Position numbers and translations under genes: made by a program. Below are positions 1 through 10,360 of a stretch of 64,000 nt of DNA, one piece after another. Source of the stretch: Mytilus edulis (Eukaryota; Mollusca; Bivalvia; Mytilida; Mytilidae); NCBI RefSeq assembly GCF_963676685.1, contig NC_092344.1, positions 56,132,830 through 56,196,829 on the forward strand, read 5' to 3'. The notes under the pieces were generated by a model. It worked only from the letters and a program-made list of their open reading frames with translations. It was not told the DNA's origin and did not search any database. Every line of letters starts with the position of its first letter. Positions within the stretch are counted from its first letter, which is position 1.

Positions 1-585
1 AGCTTAAAATACAATACAGTTATCTCCTAACTGGTCAATTTAAATGTCCCTATTGTGTTGACAATTTTAAAAACAGGTTGAGCTATAGGTAAAATTTTAC
101 AGTAACACCTATAAGCATCTCACTGTAATTTAAAAATTTTAATACTTTTGTAATGTATTTATGTTTATATACCAGAAGGATTTTAAGTATGTTCAAATAC
201 ATAATTATACATTAGCTCTAAAAAAAAATTATGAAGATGTATGAATTAGATGTGAAATCACTCATTAATTAGTTCACAAACCAATAATACAAGCTTACCT
301 AATATTTCACAATATGTCATGATTATAATTTACTATCCCTCGGTGTTTTTATCAAAATATTCAAGTCAAATCACAACTCTTACTGGGAACATTTTAATTA
401 TCCATGCAACAAGTTATCCAAGAATTTATTAAAGTGGACATTAGTACCGATCAGCAATTAATTCTTGATGCAAACAAGTAAAAAAAAAAGCTGGCACTGC
501 TAACTGATGCTCCCTTAACTTCATATTATTGAGAAAAAAAATTGAAAACTATTTCAAAATATTTCAGGAACAAAAACATGTACTA
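1..585. other. AT-rich stretch, no gene seen
   Basis: No convincing ORF, exon with paired splice sites, or repeat family was recognised. Further NPRL2 exons are expected to the left on the minus strand, but none was found here. Confidence 0.5.
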
Positions 586-1991
586 AAACATGTCTAGATG
601 TAAACTTGTCCAAAACAAAAGTTTTAATTTTTAACAAGCCTGGAAAATTTTTGAAGGAATCATTTTATTTAGATAAAGAGGCTATAGAATGTGTTAATAA
701 ATGTAAATATTTAGGGATAGTCTTTACTTCTAGTGGTCTTTTTCAACAGGGGAAAGAAGAGCTATTTAAAAAATCCTTAAAGGCAAAATTTAAATTACAA
801 AAATCCATGTCAGCTTGTAATCCAAGTATTGATACTGCAATTCATTTATATGATCACACAATAAAACCAATTTTATTATATTGTAGTGAAATTTGGGGTT
901 CATTTAAAATTAACTCTGCTGCTTGCAAGAAAAAAAGTGATTATCTATTCGAATTAATCTACATAAATGATTATTTGGAAAAATCACATTTCAGATATTT
1001 AAAGTATATTGTTGGTGTAAATAAGAAAGCCTCAAATTAAGCAGTGTTATCAGAGGTTGCAAGGTTTCCTCTTTATTTTTCTGTCATTATATCTATGGTA
1101 AAATATGTACACAGGCTTAACAAGTTGGGCAAAGGGTTACTTTATGATGCTTATGTTTGTAATAAAATTTTAGATGCAGAAAACATTAATTGTTGGTATT
1201 CATCTATGAAATATGTACTTCAATCACTTGATATACAAAATTTAGATACAAAGCTCAATAAATTAATTAAATTTGTAAAAGGTAAACTTTGTAATAGTTT
1301 TAAAACATTTTGGTTGGTCAAAAGATCTGAAACCTTATCACAAGGTAATAGTAAATTAGAAAATAATTTCAACCTCAAGACTGACTTTGTAAAGGAGGCT
1401 TATTTATCAATTAAAGATTTTAGTATAAGAAGAGCTATATGTAAAATGAGAATAAGTGCTCATGATCTTAGAATTGAGAAAGATAGATATAGTAAAAAAT
1501 ACATAGAGAGAACTCAACGTCTATGTCATCACTGCTTATCACATGGATCAAATTCTATTGAAGATGAGACCCATTTTACAGTAAATTGTCCATTATATGA
1601 TGAACAGAGGAAATTATTATTTAATAAAGTTATCACTTTTTGTACTAATTTTAAAGAACTACCTATTAGTAATGATAAGAAATATTTCTGGCTTTTCACA
1701 AATGAGCATTTACCAACTCTCATGTGCCTAGGAAATTACATTATTAAAGGTTTAGAAATAAGATCCAGATGTAAACAAAATATATGAAATAATATAATAT
1801 TTTATTGTAATAAGATTTAATATAATAGTTATATAAAACACATGTTGTGTTAGGCTCTGATCCTGTCCATAACGTTATAGTATGGTATTAGTTTTCTGTT
1901 TTGCTTTTTCCAATCATATTGTGTTGTAAAATGATGCCCTTTATGAGTTCTTAATTAGATTAATAAAATTCTTATCTTATCTTATCTTATG
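586..1991 (+). mobile_element. 5'-truncated LINE with (TTATC)n tail
   Basis: Only the C-terminal part of a non-LTR retrotransposon ORF2 remains, followed by about 200 bp of 3' UTR that ends in an AATAAA-like run and several TTATC units at about 1965-1990. A tail of short tandem units rather than poly(A) is known for some LINE clades. A 7-bp direct repeat, tgtacta, at 579-585 and 1992-1998 could be the target-site duplication. If so, the element is 5'-truncated in the way usual for target-primed reverse transcription. Confidence 0.75.
606..1787 (+). pseudogene. LINE reverse transcriptase C-terminal remnant
   Basis: The frame shows LINE ORF2 hallmarks: an N-L-S-K-T-K-V-L-I-F-N-K block at its start, then K-Y-L-G-I-V-F (the 'KYLGI' motif after the palm domain), a Y-C-S-E-I-W-G block, and near the C-terminus a C-x2-C...H...C zinc-knuckle-like motif (CHHC, then HFTVNCPLYDEQR). 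One in-frame TAA at 1038-1040 splits the frame into 144 and 247 codons with no shift between them. The catalytic YADD part is missing because of truncation. The piece cannot encode an active enzyme. The clade (CR1, RTE or jockey-like) cannot be settled by eye. Confidence 0.8.
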
Positions 1992-2301
1992 TGTACTATT
2001 GTTGCAGATTTTTCACCTGCATAAATGTGTTACAGTTCATAGTGGGGTACAATCTGAATCCATTTGTCCAAATCTTTAGTTCTTCTATATTTTGTAAAAG
2101 GGAGGTGGAAGATACCAAAGGAACATTCAAACTCATAAGTCCAAAATAAACTAACAAGGTCAGTAACACATACAGTAAACTTGTTTATATTCTCCATTTG
2201 TATCAGTTTGATTCCAAGCTATGGATAATCAAGACACTATCCAAAAATTATTTTTCCAATATTTTTCTATTTTTGGTAACAGTAACTTTGACCATTGACC
2301 T

Positions 2302-2455
2302 CAGGGGCGGATCCAGCCATTTTAAAAAGGAGGGTTTCTAACCCAGGACAAAAGGGGGTTTCCAATTACATGTCCCCATTCAAATGCATTGATCGTCCAA
2401 AAAAAAAGGGGGTTCCAACACCCGGAACCCCCCCCCCCTCTGGATCCGCGCCTGG
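2302..2455. repeat. GGCGGATCC-type short repeat with inverted ends
   Basis: The ends are inverted (ggcggatccag on the left, ctggatccgcgcc on the right) around a G-run/C-run interior of about 150 bp. Relatives with the same ends occur at 11433, 12239, 19578, 36755, 37433 and 52322. It looks like a small non-autonomous DNA element. An ORF-like reading across it on the minus strand is an artefact. Confidence 0.7.
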
Positions 2456-3259
2456 ACCTATTGACCCTTAAACCAATGGAATTATTCTCCTTCCCTTTAT
2501 CTACCACCTGGATAAATTTCATTTAAAACAAGCAAAATGAGAAAAGGATACTCATGTTAGGATACTCCAGAAATCATTTGTTTCAGACACATGGAAAGAA
2601 GGACGCAATGACAAAGCTCTTACTACATTAGTACTATATGCTTGTGAAATTTTTAGATGAGCATAAAATTAAAAAGGACAACTTCTTCCATGGAAGCTGA
2701 ATTCCCAAAATGAAGATTTAATGCCTTAAAATATTTGTGAAGTCATGCAATAATCTGTAATAAAAATCTGTTAATACAAATGCATACAAAAACTTTCATT
2801 GTTGATTTTTTCTTGCAAGTTTGATGTAACATTCTTCATACAGCAGTATACATGTAGTCAATTGTAAAAGTAAAGAAATGGGGTTCATGTGGTTATTTCT
2901 TAGCTTAAAATAGAAAACCTAGATTTTGTAATACCAAGATGATCTGATTTTTTTTTTCTACAGTAAAGTGCATTGCAGTGAATTCTTTATGCAACATTGT
3001 CATTGTCTCATGTTGACATTTTGTAGATCTCATCTTGCTGATCATTATTTCATATTCAAGTTTCTCTCTATCTGTTTTAGTTTTCAAGATGGTAATAGGC
3101 AAACATGGAATAACCTTTGTCTTTTCAGGGAAAAAACTACTACATATATAAGTCTTCTGACAGTTCTGACGATATGTACATGTACAATAGCTAAATCTGA
3201 ACATTTTATTTGTTTTTCATCCTGCCAGACTTTCTCTATTTATAGCGGTTTTACCCTAA
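2456..3259. other. No gene recognised
   Basis: A 99-codon minus-strand open frame spans 2905-3204, but it shows no recognisable domain and does not match the part of NPRL2 that should follow the exon at 3501-3669. It is left unassigned. Confidence 0.4.
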
Positions 3260-3498
3260 TTCAAATGTTCTACTTTTAGCTATGTTGGCCATATTGGTTA
3301 AGAGGCAGGGTTATTGGGCACATCAATATTTATCAAAATCTACCAATATGATGAGTGTGGTAAAGTTTGGTTAAATTTGGCCAAGCAGTTTTTAGAGGTG
3401 ATGATTTTTGTAAAAAAGACAAAGACGACGGGCGGTGAGTGCAAAGTGATGAGAAAAGCAAAATTGGTCCTTGGGCCATGTTAGCTATAAGTTCTTCT
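3260..3498 (-). mobile_element. Fragment of AGCTCACC-type element
   Basis: It matches the terminal third of the element seen complete at 50007-50764: the 'ttctatttttagccatggtggcc' type block, the 'ggccaagtttgg' block, 'agatttttgtaaaag', and the hairpin-like end around ggtccttgggcc. Its terminus lies within about 10 bp of the NPRL2 exon 3 splice donor. Confidence 0.75.
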
Positions 3499-3500
3499 AC

Positions 3501-3669
3501 CTCTATCTGCTTTAAATATGAAGCTAATTTCTTGACCACAGGTTCATACTTGGTGGTTTCTGTTTTGCTGTCCATGACGAAGAATAGGTTAAAAATGTAG
3601 GCATTTCTGGCATATTTTTGGTTTTCTATAATGACAGGGCAGCCAATGACTTTTTTCCCAAGTGTATTC
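3501..3669 (-). CDS. NPRL2: NPRL2 coding exon 3
   Basis: NPRL2 is the catalytic-centre subunit of GATOR1, which inactivates Rag GTPases and so restrains mTORC1 at the lysosome when amino acids are scarce. The exon lies between an acceptor (cttttcag, AG at 3670-3671) and a donor (GAG|gtagaa at 3500). It is 169 nt, with one base completing the leucine codon split from the exon at 6623-6714, and it ends in phase 0. It encodes K-K-V-I-G-C-P-V-I-I-E-N-Q-K-Y-A-R-N-A followed by F-N-L-F-F-V and P-V-V-K-K-L-A-S-Y-L, matching the NPRL2 N-terminal longin-like region. A mobile element starts just past the donor, and reading through the donor would run into repeat sequence. Later exons were not found and should lie left of the window. 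Confidence 0.9.
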
Positions 3670-3794
3670 CTGAAAAGAAAAAAAATAGCTACATTTTCAT
3701 AAATGTAACTTGGTACAAGTTGGCTATTATATTTGTTATAATGTATTAATTCATATCATGTTGAAAATTGAGGTATTGTAATAGTGCTTTTTAT

Positions 3795-3830
3795 CTGGGA
3801 CTATTATACTAAACAGTATAATAGTCCCAG
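3795..3830. repeat. Perfect short hairpin
   Basis: Two perfect 16-nt arms (ctgggactattatact and its complement) flank a four-base loop, aaac, in NPRL2 intron 2. The stem is too short for a typical animal microRNA precursor. No other copy was noticed. Confidence 0.8.
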
Positions 3831-4799
3831 TTTTTATATAGAAAATTGGAAGAAGTTTTATAATTACTATGTATGCAAGATAAGTAGATATATACGAACT
3901 AAACTGTAATTATACTTCTTTTGTATTTATTGTTGATTTTTATTAGTAAGTTCTATTTTATCATTTTGAAGAATTCATGAATAGATATTTATAATTGTGT
4001 GTACATATTCAATGAGTTTTTAATCATGTAATGCATGATTATGCCTTTTTAGAAAAAAACACTTTCCTTCAGTATAACTGTTATAGCTTTTATTTGTATA
4101 TACAGTGTCTCGTAAATCTTTATAGGCTAGGTATTGATCCTTTTTTTTATGATGTTAACGTTGTTATGTATTTTAATGTAGATCAATATGTGACACTTTA
4201 ATAAACTATTATTTATCTTTATCTATACTTGTTGTTAGCTCATTCCACAGATTTCCAGGGGGAAAAATAAACAGTTACATATATATTTTTTCTTTAGAAC
4301 TCCTTCTTTCTTCTATTATTTACATTTAAAGTATACTTTATGTTGATCGGGTAAAAATGTATGCTGTACTGTTCAATAAAGTAAGTTAAGTAATTCCTCC
4401 TTTGTTTAAAGAAAATTATTTTGTAAATAACTTCTTATTCAATTGAATTTTACTGTAAGTCATTTTTGAATCATTCTGAAATAGCAGTCTTGAATATTCA
4501 AATAGCTTGTGGCTGACTAGGACAATAAGAAACAACATAACTTTTTGTTCTTTCAAGAGATCTATTGTAAAAATAATGTAGGCTTATGATCCTATAAGAT
4601 TTTTAATTCCATTTCATGGCTATGATGAAAGAGTGCCCTAAAATAATCAAAGATTTATGCATTTTTGTATTGTAGTGTATTAAATGGTTCATTTAGAAGA
4701 TGAGAGCTATAATTTTTGAATTGCTAAAAATAAATATAAAATCTAACTTTTTAAATTATAGCTTCTTAATGTTTTTTTTCTTTACGTGCTCTTTTATTA
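3831..4799. other. NPRL2 intron 2 sequence, nothing recognised
   Basis: AT-rich intronic DNA. No exon or named repeat was recognised. Confidence 0.4.
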
Positions 4800-4965
4800 A
4801 GGGGCTTGCTAAAGCCAGCTCACAGGTGCGAGATTTTCTCACTGTATTGAATAACGATCGATTGCCTTTGGCTGTTTTCTGCCTTTTGTTTAGGTTGTTG
4901 TCTCTTTGACACATTCTATATTTCCATTCTCAATTTTATTCCATGCTGTTATTAAATTAAAACCT
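4800..4965 (+). repeat. Penelope-type 3'-end fragment
   Basis: The block with ggttgttgtctctttgacaca and the following 'ccattctcaatttta' is the reverse complement of the end of the element at 33859-35118. It is a short terminal fragment in the opposite orientation to NPRL2. Confidence 0.55.
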
Positions 4966-6259
4966 AAAATACTCCATGAAATAATTTTATACTTTTAGCT
5001 AAAAAATATTTTTCATCAAGTAAAAAATGGAGATAAGACAGAGTCATGAGGAATATATATTGAATTATCTCCCTTTGGAAACTTGTTAACTAACAACATA
5101 TTGTAAATTGATGATGACCTATACTTATCACGAGGGTCTTGCACAGTCTGTGACTTTACATATATTTTACTGAATATAACATGTCTTAATTCAGACTGAT
5201 TCTCATGAATATATATATAGAATGAAAAATTAGTTCGGATATTTTTTTGGCATTTCAAAAATATCTTCCTCTCATCTTTCAAATGACTCATTACAATCAA
5301 AGTGATGGAAATCACTCATGGAAAGATTGGAAGAGTAGTTTGAACAATTTCATATAGGTATGGTGTGGATAAACAAGAACATTAATAAAGCACTATTTCT
5401 GGCAAGAAATAAGGAAAAGTGTTTTTCCAGTGTGAAACTAAAATGAGCTCAATTTAATTCTTAATTCGCTCAATTTTAATTAAACTGCAGTTTATCTCTT
5501 AAACAAATAATGTCTGTTTTGAACATGTTTCAAAAAATTTAAAAAAATTGCAAATCAAAAATTCAACCAGTAAATTTTACCAACTCATAATCATACCCTT
5601 CCCTACTTCCATCAACCGTATCCTTGTAAGACATATTGAAGAACAACAAATAAACTTGAAGCTAAGGATTACACATGTTGGCGGCAGTTGGCCACATATA
5701 TTTGATATAGGGTGTCCTAAAAATATGGGTTAGTTACCATATAGGGTTAGTAGGGAATTACTTCCCTTTCAAATCAAAAATGAAATCTAAAAGTTTTATT
5801 AAAACAGACTAGGAAATTGATGATTGAAATAAATTCATTGAACAAATTTAAGCTAACAAGCTGTTTTTGTTGGCATTTGTTTTTTTGTATAAACATGATA
5901 AACAAACGAAAGAAAGTTCTTAATACTACATGTGAGTATTAAAGACTTAATCACTTCGATATGCAGCTATTCTAAATATCACACATGAAGATAGTTGGTA
6001 AGATAAATTTGTTACACGGTGTGCTTAGGTGACCTAATATGATATAGATGGGTCAGTGTATTCCATAAGGGAATTTGTGCTTCAATATCACACCATGAAA
6101 CTAATAATATCATTCTAGGGCCTGTTATAGCTAAATATACAGTATCTGCCTCAGTATAGATTTTGCACATTGATGAAGGCCAATGGTTGCTTTTGTCTAC
6201 ATCCTTTAGTCTTTGGTGATTAGATGTCTCATCGGAAATACTACCACTTTCCTAATTTT
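4966..6259. other. NPRL2 intron 2 sequence, nothing recognised
   Basis: A 99-codon open frame on the minus strand at 5016-5315 has no recognised domain, and no paired splice sites were established. It may be decayed repeat coding sequence. Otherwise AT-rich. Confidence 0.35.
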
Positions 6260-6343
6260 AATATGGATGATACATGTATATATATCTAATATGGATGATA
6301 CATGTATATATATCTAATATAGATGATACATGTATATATATCT
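6260..6343. repeat. 28-bp tandem repeat, three copies
   Basis: Three nearly identical 28-bp units start at 6260, 6288 and 6316 (aatatggatgatacatgtat followed by atatatct). The third has one G-to-A change. Intronic. Confidence 0.9.
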
Positions 6344-6622
6344 ATGAAAAGCCATTGACATTGTCAGAAAGGCTTTCTAAATACCAGAATTTGACTCATA
6401 TACACTTTAATGTGATATATTTATGTAAGCTATATGTTATATAATTGCCAGTACAGGTTAGTAAACACTGTAGGTTATCATCAGTAAGAATCAGATGTAA
6501 AATGGATCAAATCAAAAATCTTCACATATTTTCAACTTATTATTTGTGAACATTTATCCAATTATTAAAATATTTTTTAAGACATTCAGAAAAGACTTGT
6601 CAAACTGAACCTGTTTTCTTAC

Positions 6623-6714
6623 AATGTAATTAGCCTCTCTTTCAGGTCTGGTTTTGTAATTATGTAAGGATGAATTGCATCCAAGTCTTCTTTAGAAAAT
6701 ACCTCTTCTGGGAT
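6623..6714 (-). CDS. NPRL2: NPRL2 coding exon 2
   Basis: The exon lies between an acceptor (polypyrimidine tract then ttttag, AG at 6715-6716) and a donor (TT|gtaaga at 6622). Its 92 nt run from phase 0 to phase 2, and the two leftover T bases join the G that opens the exon at 3501-3669. It encodes I-P-E-E-V-F-S-K-E-D-L-D-A-I-H-P then Y-I-I-T-K-P-D-L-K-E-R-L-I-T, the counterpart of the highly conserved YIITKPEL block of vertebrate NPRL2. Ignoring the splice, the frame would hit a stop just past the donor, so the GTAAGA donor is required. Confidence 0.93.
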
Positions 6715-6783
6715 CTAAAATTAAAAAAAAAAGATGTTATTTACCAGAACTATCAATTAAGTTTCATATATAAAATATAAATA

Positions 6784-7042
6784 ACAAGAATGTGTCCAAA
6801 GTACAAGGATGCCCCATTCGCACTATCATTTTTATATGTTCAGTGGACTATGAAAATTTGGCATTAAAATTAGAAAGATCATATTATAGGGAACATGTTT
6901 ACTAAGTTTCAAGTTGATTGGACTTCAACATCATCAAAAACTACCTCTACCAAAAACTTTAATCTGAAGCGAGACAGATGGACAAACAGACGATCGAACG
7001 CACAGACCAGAAAACATAATGCCCATAAATGGGGCATAAAAA
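6784..7042 (-). mobile_element. ATGCCCC-type short element
   Basis: Reverse-oriented copy of the family at 39004-39665 and 45891-46192. It has acaagaatgtgtcc at one end, ggatgcccc inside, and a hairpin-like end (atgcccataaatggggcat). Non-coding, single-unit form without the internal tandem expansion seen at 39 kb. Confidence 0.8.
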
Positions 7043-7439
7043 CATTTAAATCATTCCAATTGACAATTATTTTTTTTTAAGTAAATAAATATAAATATCT
7101 GAGAGTGAGATTACTATATAAATATGTCATGCATGTTAAAGAAATCTACATGTACATGTAAGAACACATTGTTATCATAAATAAATAAATTCTTATAAAA
7201 GTCTGAATTTGTTAAAATCTGAGTTTGATATAGGATTAGTTTGTAATCAAGGCTTGTTGTTTACATGTATTGAGCATTAAGGCCAAGACATCAGTGAGGT
7301 CATTATTACTAATTAGTCCTATATAATATAAGACTTCAGAAGTTAATTATATCAATTACATTCAACATTTCTTTATTGGATGTTTTTTTTACCCATCAAT
7401 TCGTACCTGCCAACATTTCAAAAAACTCATGGGGCATTA
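7043..7439. other. NPRL2 intron 1, nothing recognised
   Basis: AT-rich sequence with no recognised gene or repeat. Confidence 0.4.
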
Positions 7440-7597
7440 CGTACAAGGGAAAACAACAAGCAAGGCAAGCTGTACACTAGGGTTCCTGAGAAGAAACCTG
7501 CGCCAGTGCCAAAAAACTTGCCTACGTAGCCATGGTAAGATCCGTACAAGAATATAGTGCTGTCATCTGGGACCCATTCACCATCAGGGAAATAGAA
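7440..7597 (+). mobile_element. LINE fragment, left half of an interrupted copy
   Basis: One frame reads A-Y-V-A-M-V-R-S-V-Q-E-Y-S-A-V-I-W-D-P-F, matching the 'ayxaLVRPxLEYaxxvWdPy' region C-terminal to LINE reverse transcriptases. The copy is interrupted at 7597 and resumes at 8938, where the same 8 bases, aaatagaa, recur (7590-7597 and 8938-8945). That is the target duplication of the inserted element. Confidence 0.75.
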
Positions 7598-8937
7598 ACT
7601 GTGTCACTCACCTTTGTCTATGTGCATATCAAACAAAGGACACAGATGGATTCATGAAAAATTGTGTTTTGGTGATGGCGATGTGTTTGTAGATCTAACT
7701 TTACTGAACATTCTTGGAACTTACAATTTTCTCTATCTATAATAAACTTTGCCCTTTAGAAAAATTTACATAAAATTTATTAAAAGAGAGACGAAAGATA
7801 CCAAAGGGACAGTCAAACTCATAAATCTAAAACAAACTGACAACGCCATGGCTAAAAATGAAAAAGAAAAACAGAAAAACAATAGTACACATGACACAAC
7901 ATAGAAAACTAAAGAATAAACAACACGAACCCCACCAAAAACTAGGGGTGATCTCAGTTGCTCCGGAAGGGTAAGCAGATCCTGCTCCACATGTGGCACC
8001 TGTCATGTTGCTTATGTGATTACAAATCCGGTAAATAGTCTAATTCGGTAAGTCACATTCATGAAAGGGAAGGGGATTGTAGTTACGACGTAAGGAACAT
8101 ATCCTATATCATTTGTGAAACGGTTATTCCATAACGGTCAACCAACTAGTGATGGCGTCCGTAAAATTTACGAAGGGATGATTTCAACTTCACCATTTGG
8201 AACTCTTGGTTTAATAGCTTCCTTGTGAGCAGTAACCCTCTATCAAGAAAATCATGATAGGAAATGCAAGCACAGGAATATCGTATCAATTGGGAGATAT
8301 ATACCCCATATGCAGGTGCTGCTGGAATGTTTAAATTAGTGAAAGTTGTTAAAAATTATTGTTTCAGACGAGAAGATTTTTGTAAAAGATAACAAAAATT
8401 TACGAAAAATTGTTAAAAATTGACTATACAGGGCAATAACTCCTAAAGGGGTCAACTGACCATTTTGGTTTTTAGATCTTACTTTGCTGAACATTATTGC
8501 TGTTTACAGTTTATCTCTATCTATAATAGTATTCAAGATAATAACCAAAAACAGAAAAATTTCTTTAAAAATTACCAATTCAGGGGCAGCAACCCAACAA
8601 CCAGTTGTCTGATTCATCTGAAAATTTCAGGGCAGATAGATATTGACTTGATAAACAATTTAACTTTGTAAGATTTGATCTACTTGCTTTGGTTTCAGAG
8701 TTATAAGCCAAAAACTTCATTTTACCCGCATGTTCTATTTTTAGCCATGGTGGCCATCTTGGTTTGTTGGCCAGGTCACCACACACATTTTTTAAACTAG
8801 ATACCCTAGTGATGATTGTGGCCAAGTTTGGCCTAGTAGTTTCAGAGGAGAAGATTTTTGTAAAAGTTAACAGCGATGGACGACGGACACCAAGTGATGG
8901 GAAAAGCTCACTTGGCCCTTTGGGCCAGGTTAGCTAA
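7598..8937 (-). mobile_element. AGCTCACC-type element inserted in a LINE
   Basis: Related to 48525-49517 and 50007-50764. The left end shows gtgtcactcacctttgtct and the right end cttggccctttgggccagg then ttagct. It carries an internal insertion of Penelope-like sequence at about 7778-8331. Flanking 8-bp repeats (aaatagaa) mark its insertion into the LINE. Confidence 0.75.
7778..8331 (-). mobile_element. Nested Penelope-like 3' fragment
   Basis: Nearly the same sequence as 44660-45220. It starts with the 'gacgaaagataccaaaggga' block and on the minus strand covers the C-terminal end of a reverse-transcriptase ORF (K-F-Y-G-R-H-H region) plus 3' UTR. It is truncated at about 8331, after 'ggtgctgctggaatg'. 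Confidence 0.75.
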
Positions 8938-9420
8938 AAATAGAAAGCATACAGAAAAGAGGAGCACGTTTCATCCTGCACGATTATAAATCCAGACACC
9001 AGGTGCGTCACAAATATGCTTTCTAAGCCAAAACTACCACCTCTTCAAGAACGAAGGAAACATCAGAGGCTGACTATGTTCTACAAAGTGGTTGAGCGAT
9101 TGATCCAACTTATTACCTGCAAAAGACAAGAAATAAACGCCAAGTCAAGGCAAAAAACTTTAGTGACTTTCAATACTCAAACATCGTGGAAAGACAAGAA
9201 ACTAGAAATAGCAGTTCATACAAGTTAATAGACTGCAAAACAGACATTCGAAAGAACTCTTTTTTTCCAAAAACAATAGTAGAGTGGAACCATCTGGACG
9301 AGAAAACTGCATGTCAAAAAACAGTTGAGTGTTTCACGGCTGCCCTCCAACGGTTGGACTAACCAACCCGCTCTCCTTCTAGTGCGCATACATGTATATC
9401 CGCGATTGGATCCTGCACTG
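8938..9420 (+). mobile_element. LINE fragment, right half of an interrupted copy
   Basis: Continues the copy broken at 7597: I-E-S-I-Q-K-R-G-A-R-F-I-L, then M-L-S-K-P-K-L-P-P-L-Q-E-R-R-K, then R-K-N-S-F-F-P-K-T-I-V-E-W-N-H-L, all classic C-terminal LINE ORF2 blocks. Several frameshifts and stops are present, so it is a decayed copy. Confidence 0.8.
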
Positions 9421-9449
9421 TGTAAAATACAGATACAGAAACAGATACA

Positions 9450-9600
9450 AGATGGCTAAGGTCCTAAATTTAAAGAAATTTTAATCCCGACATCCCAAAA
9501 TTAGAAAAAAGAATTCTTGGATCCCGAAAGTATTAATGCCAGCTTAAAAACTTGTGAAAACACCCTGTCTCAGAGTCTCGATAAAGGTCCAACCCCCGCC
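9450..9600. repeat. CCCGA-rich dispersed repeat
   Basis: Repeated 'atcccga.. / ..ttgaaaa' phrases resemble the stretch at 15645-15835. Origin unknown. Confidence 0.45.
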
Positions 9601-9627
9601 CCCTCCTTTCTCTGAATAAACATCACA

Positions 9628-9766
9628 GGCACTTGTTTCTACTGTTCTATCCATGGGAAGGTCGACTGTGCATATATATGGATAGTCGACCTTCCCATGG
9701 ATAGAAACAAGTGCCTGGATAGGCGACCTCCCCATGGATAGAAACAAGAGCCTGGATAGGCGACCA
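9628..9766. repeat. Hairpin and 37-bp minisatellite beside a palindrome
   Basis: Arms at 9628-9666 and about 9683-9715 are complementary (agtcgaccttcccatgg and onward to aagtgcc), with a 6-base insertion in the left arm. The right arm is the first unit of a direct repeat: ccatggatagaaacaag recurs 37 bp later (9695 and 9732). It abuts the TTAA at 9767. Confidence 0.8.
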
Positions 9767-10360
9767 TTAAGGTTCATCATAACCTTTTGGCTAAAATGGC
9801 CGTATTTACACCCCAAATTTTACTCTGAGTACAGACTAACCTATACACCTGCAACAGTTTTAAGGGATGGCAGGAACTAGATATATAAATTTTAAATGCA
9901 TTTTATGTTTCAGAAAATTATAAACTTTTCTAGGTTTTGCTATCCATTTTTTTTCGTTCCTGCAGAAGGTGCAAAAATTAACTAAGTAGTGAAAACGATT
10001 GAGAAGCTCCCCTCATATAATCAATGTTGTGAGTAGTATTGATTTAAATGGACAATAGATGGACAATAGACACCTGTAAACAATAGGTTATTTAACAGGT
10101 TTAAACTGTGTAACTGAGTGGACCGTATCAAATGAAACTTGGGTGTTTGTTTATTTTGCTATCTTCTGCAGACTGGAAAAAAATGAACATCAAAATCCAG
10201 GTAAGTTTTTAATTTTCTGAAACGTAGACTTCATATTTTTATATATCTAGTTCCTGCCATGCCTTAAAACTTTCCTGGATGTACCAGTTTGTCTGTACTC
10301 AGAGAAAAATTTGGGGTGTAAATACGGCCATTTTAGCCAAAAGGTTATGATGAACATTAA
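9767..10360. mobile_element. TTAA-flanked MITE, copy A
   Basis: TTAA occurs at 9767-9770 and 10357-10360. Just inside, ggttcatcataacc and its complement begin imperfect terminal inverted repeats of roughly 200 bp. No ORF. The TTAA target suggests a piggyBac-type or similar transposase in trans (inference). Confidence 0.85.

Noticed and set aside
2322..2522. 66-codon minus-strand open frame
   Set aside because: It runs across the GGCGGATCC-type repeat and its G/C homopolymers; the glycine-rich text is an artefact.
2905..3204. 99-codon minus-strand frame as the next NPRL2 exon
   Set aside because: Does not resemble the NPRL2 segment expected after exon 3, and no matching splice sites were found.
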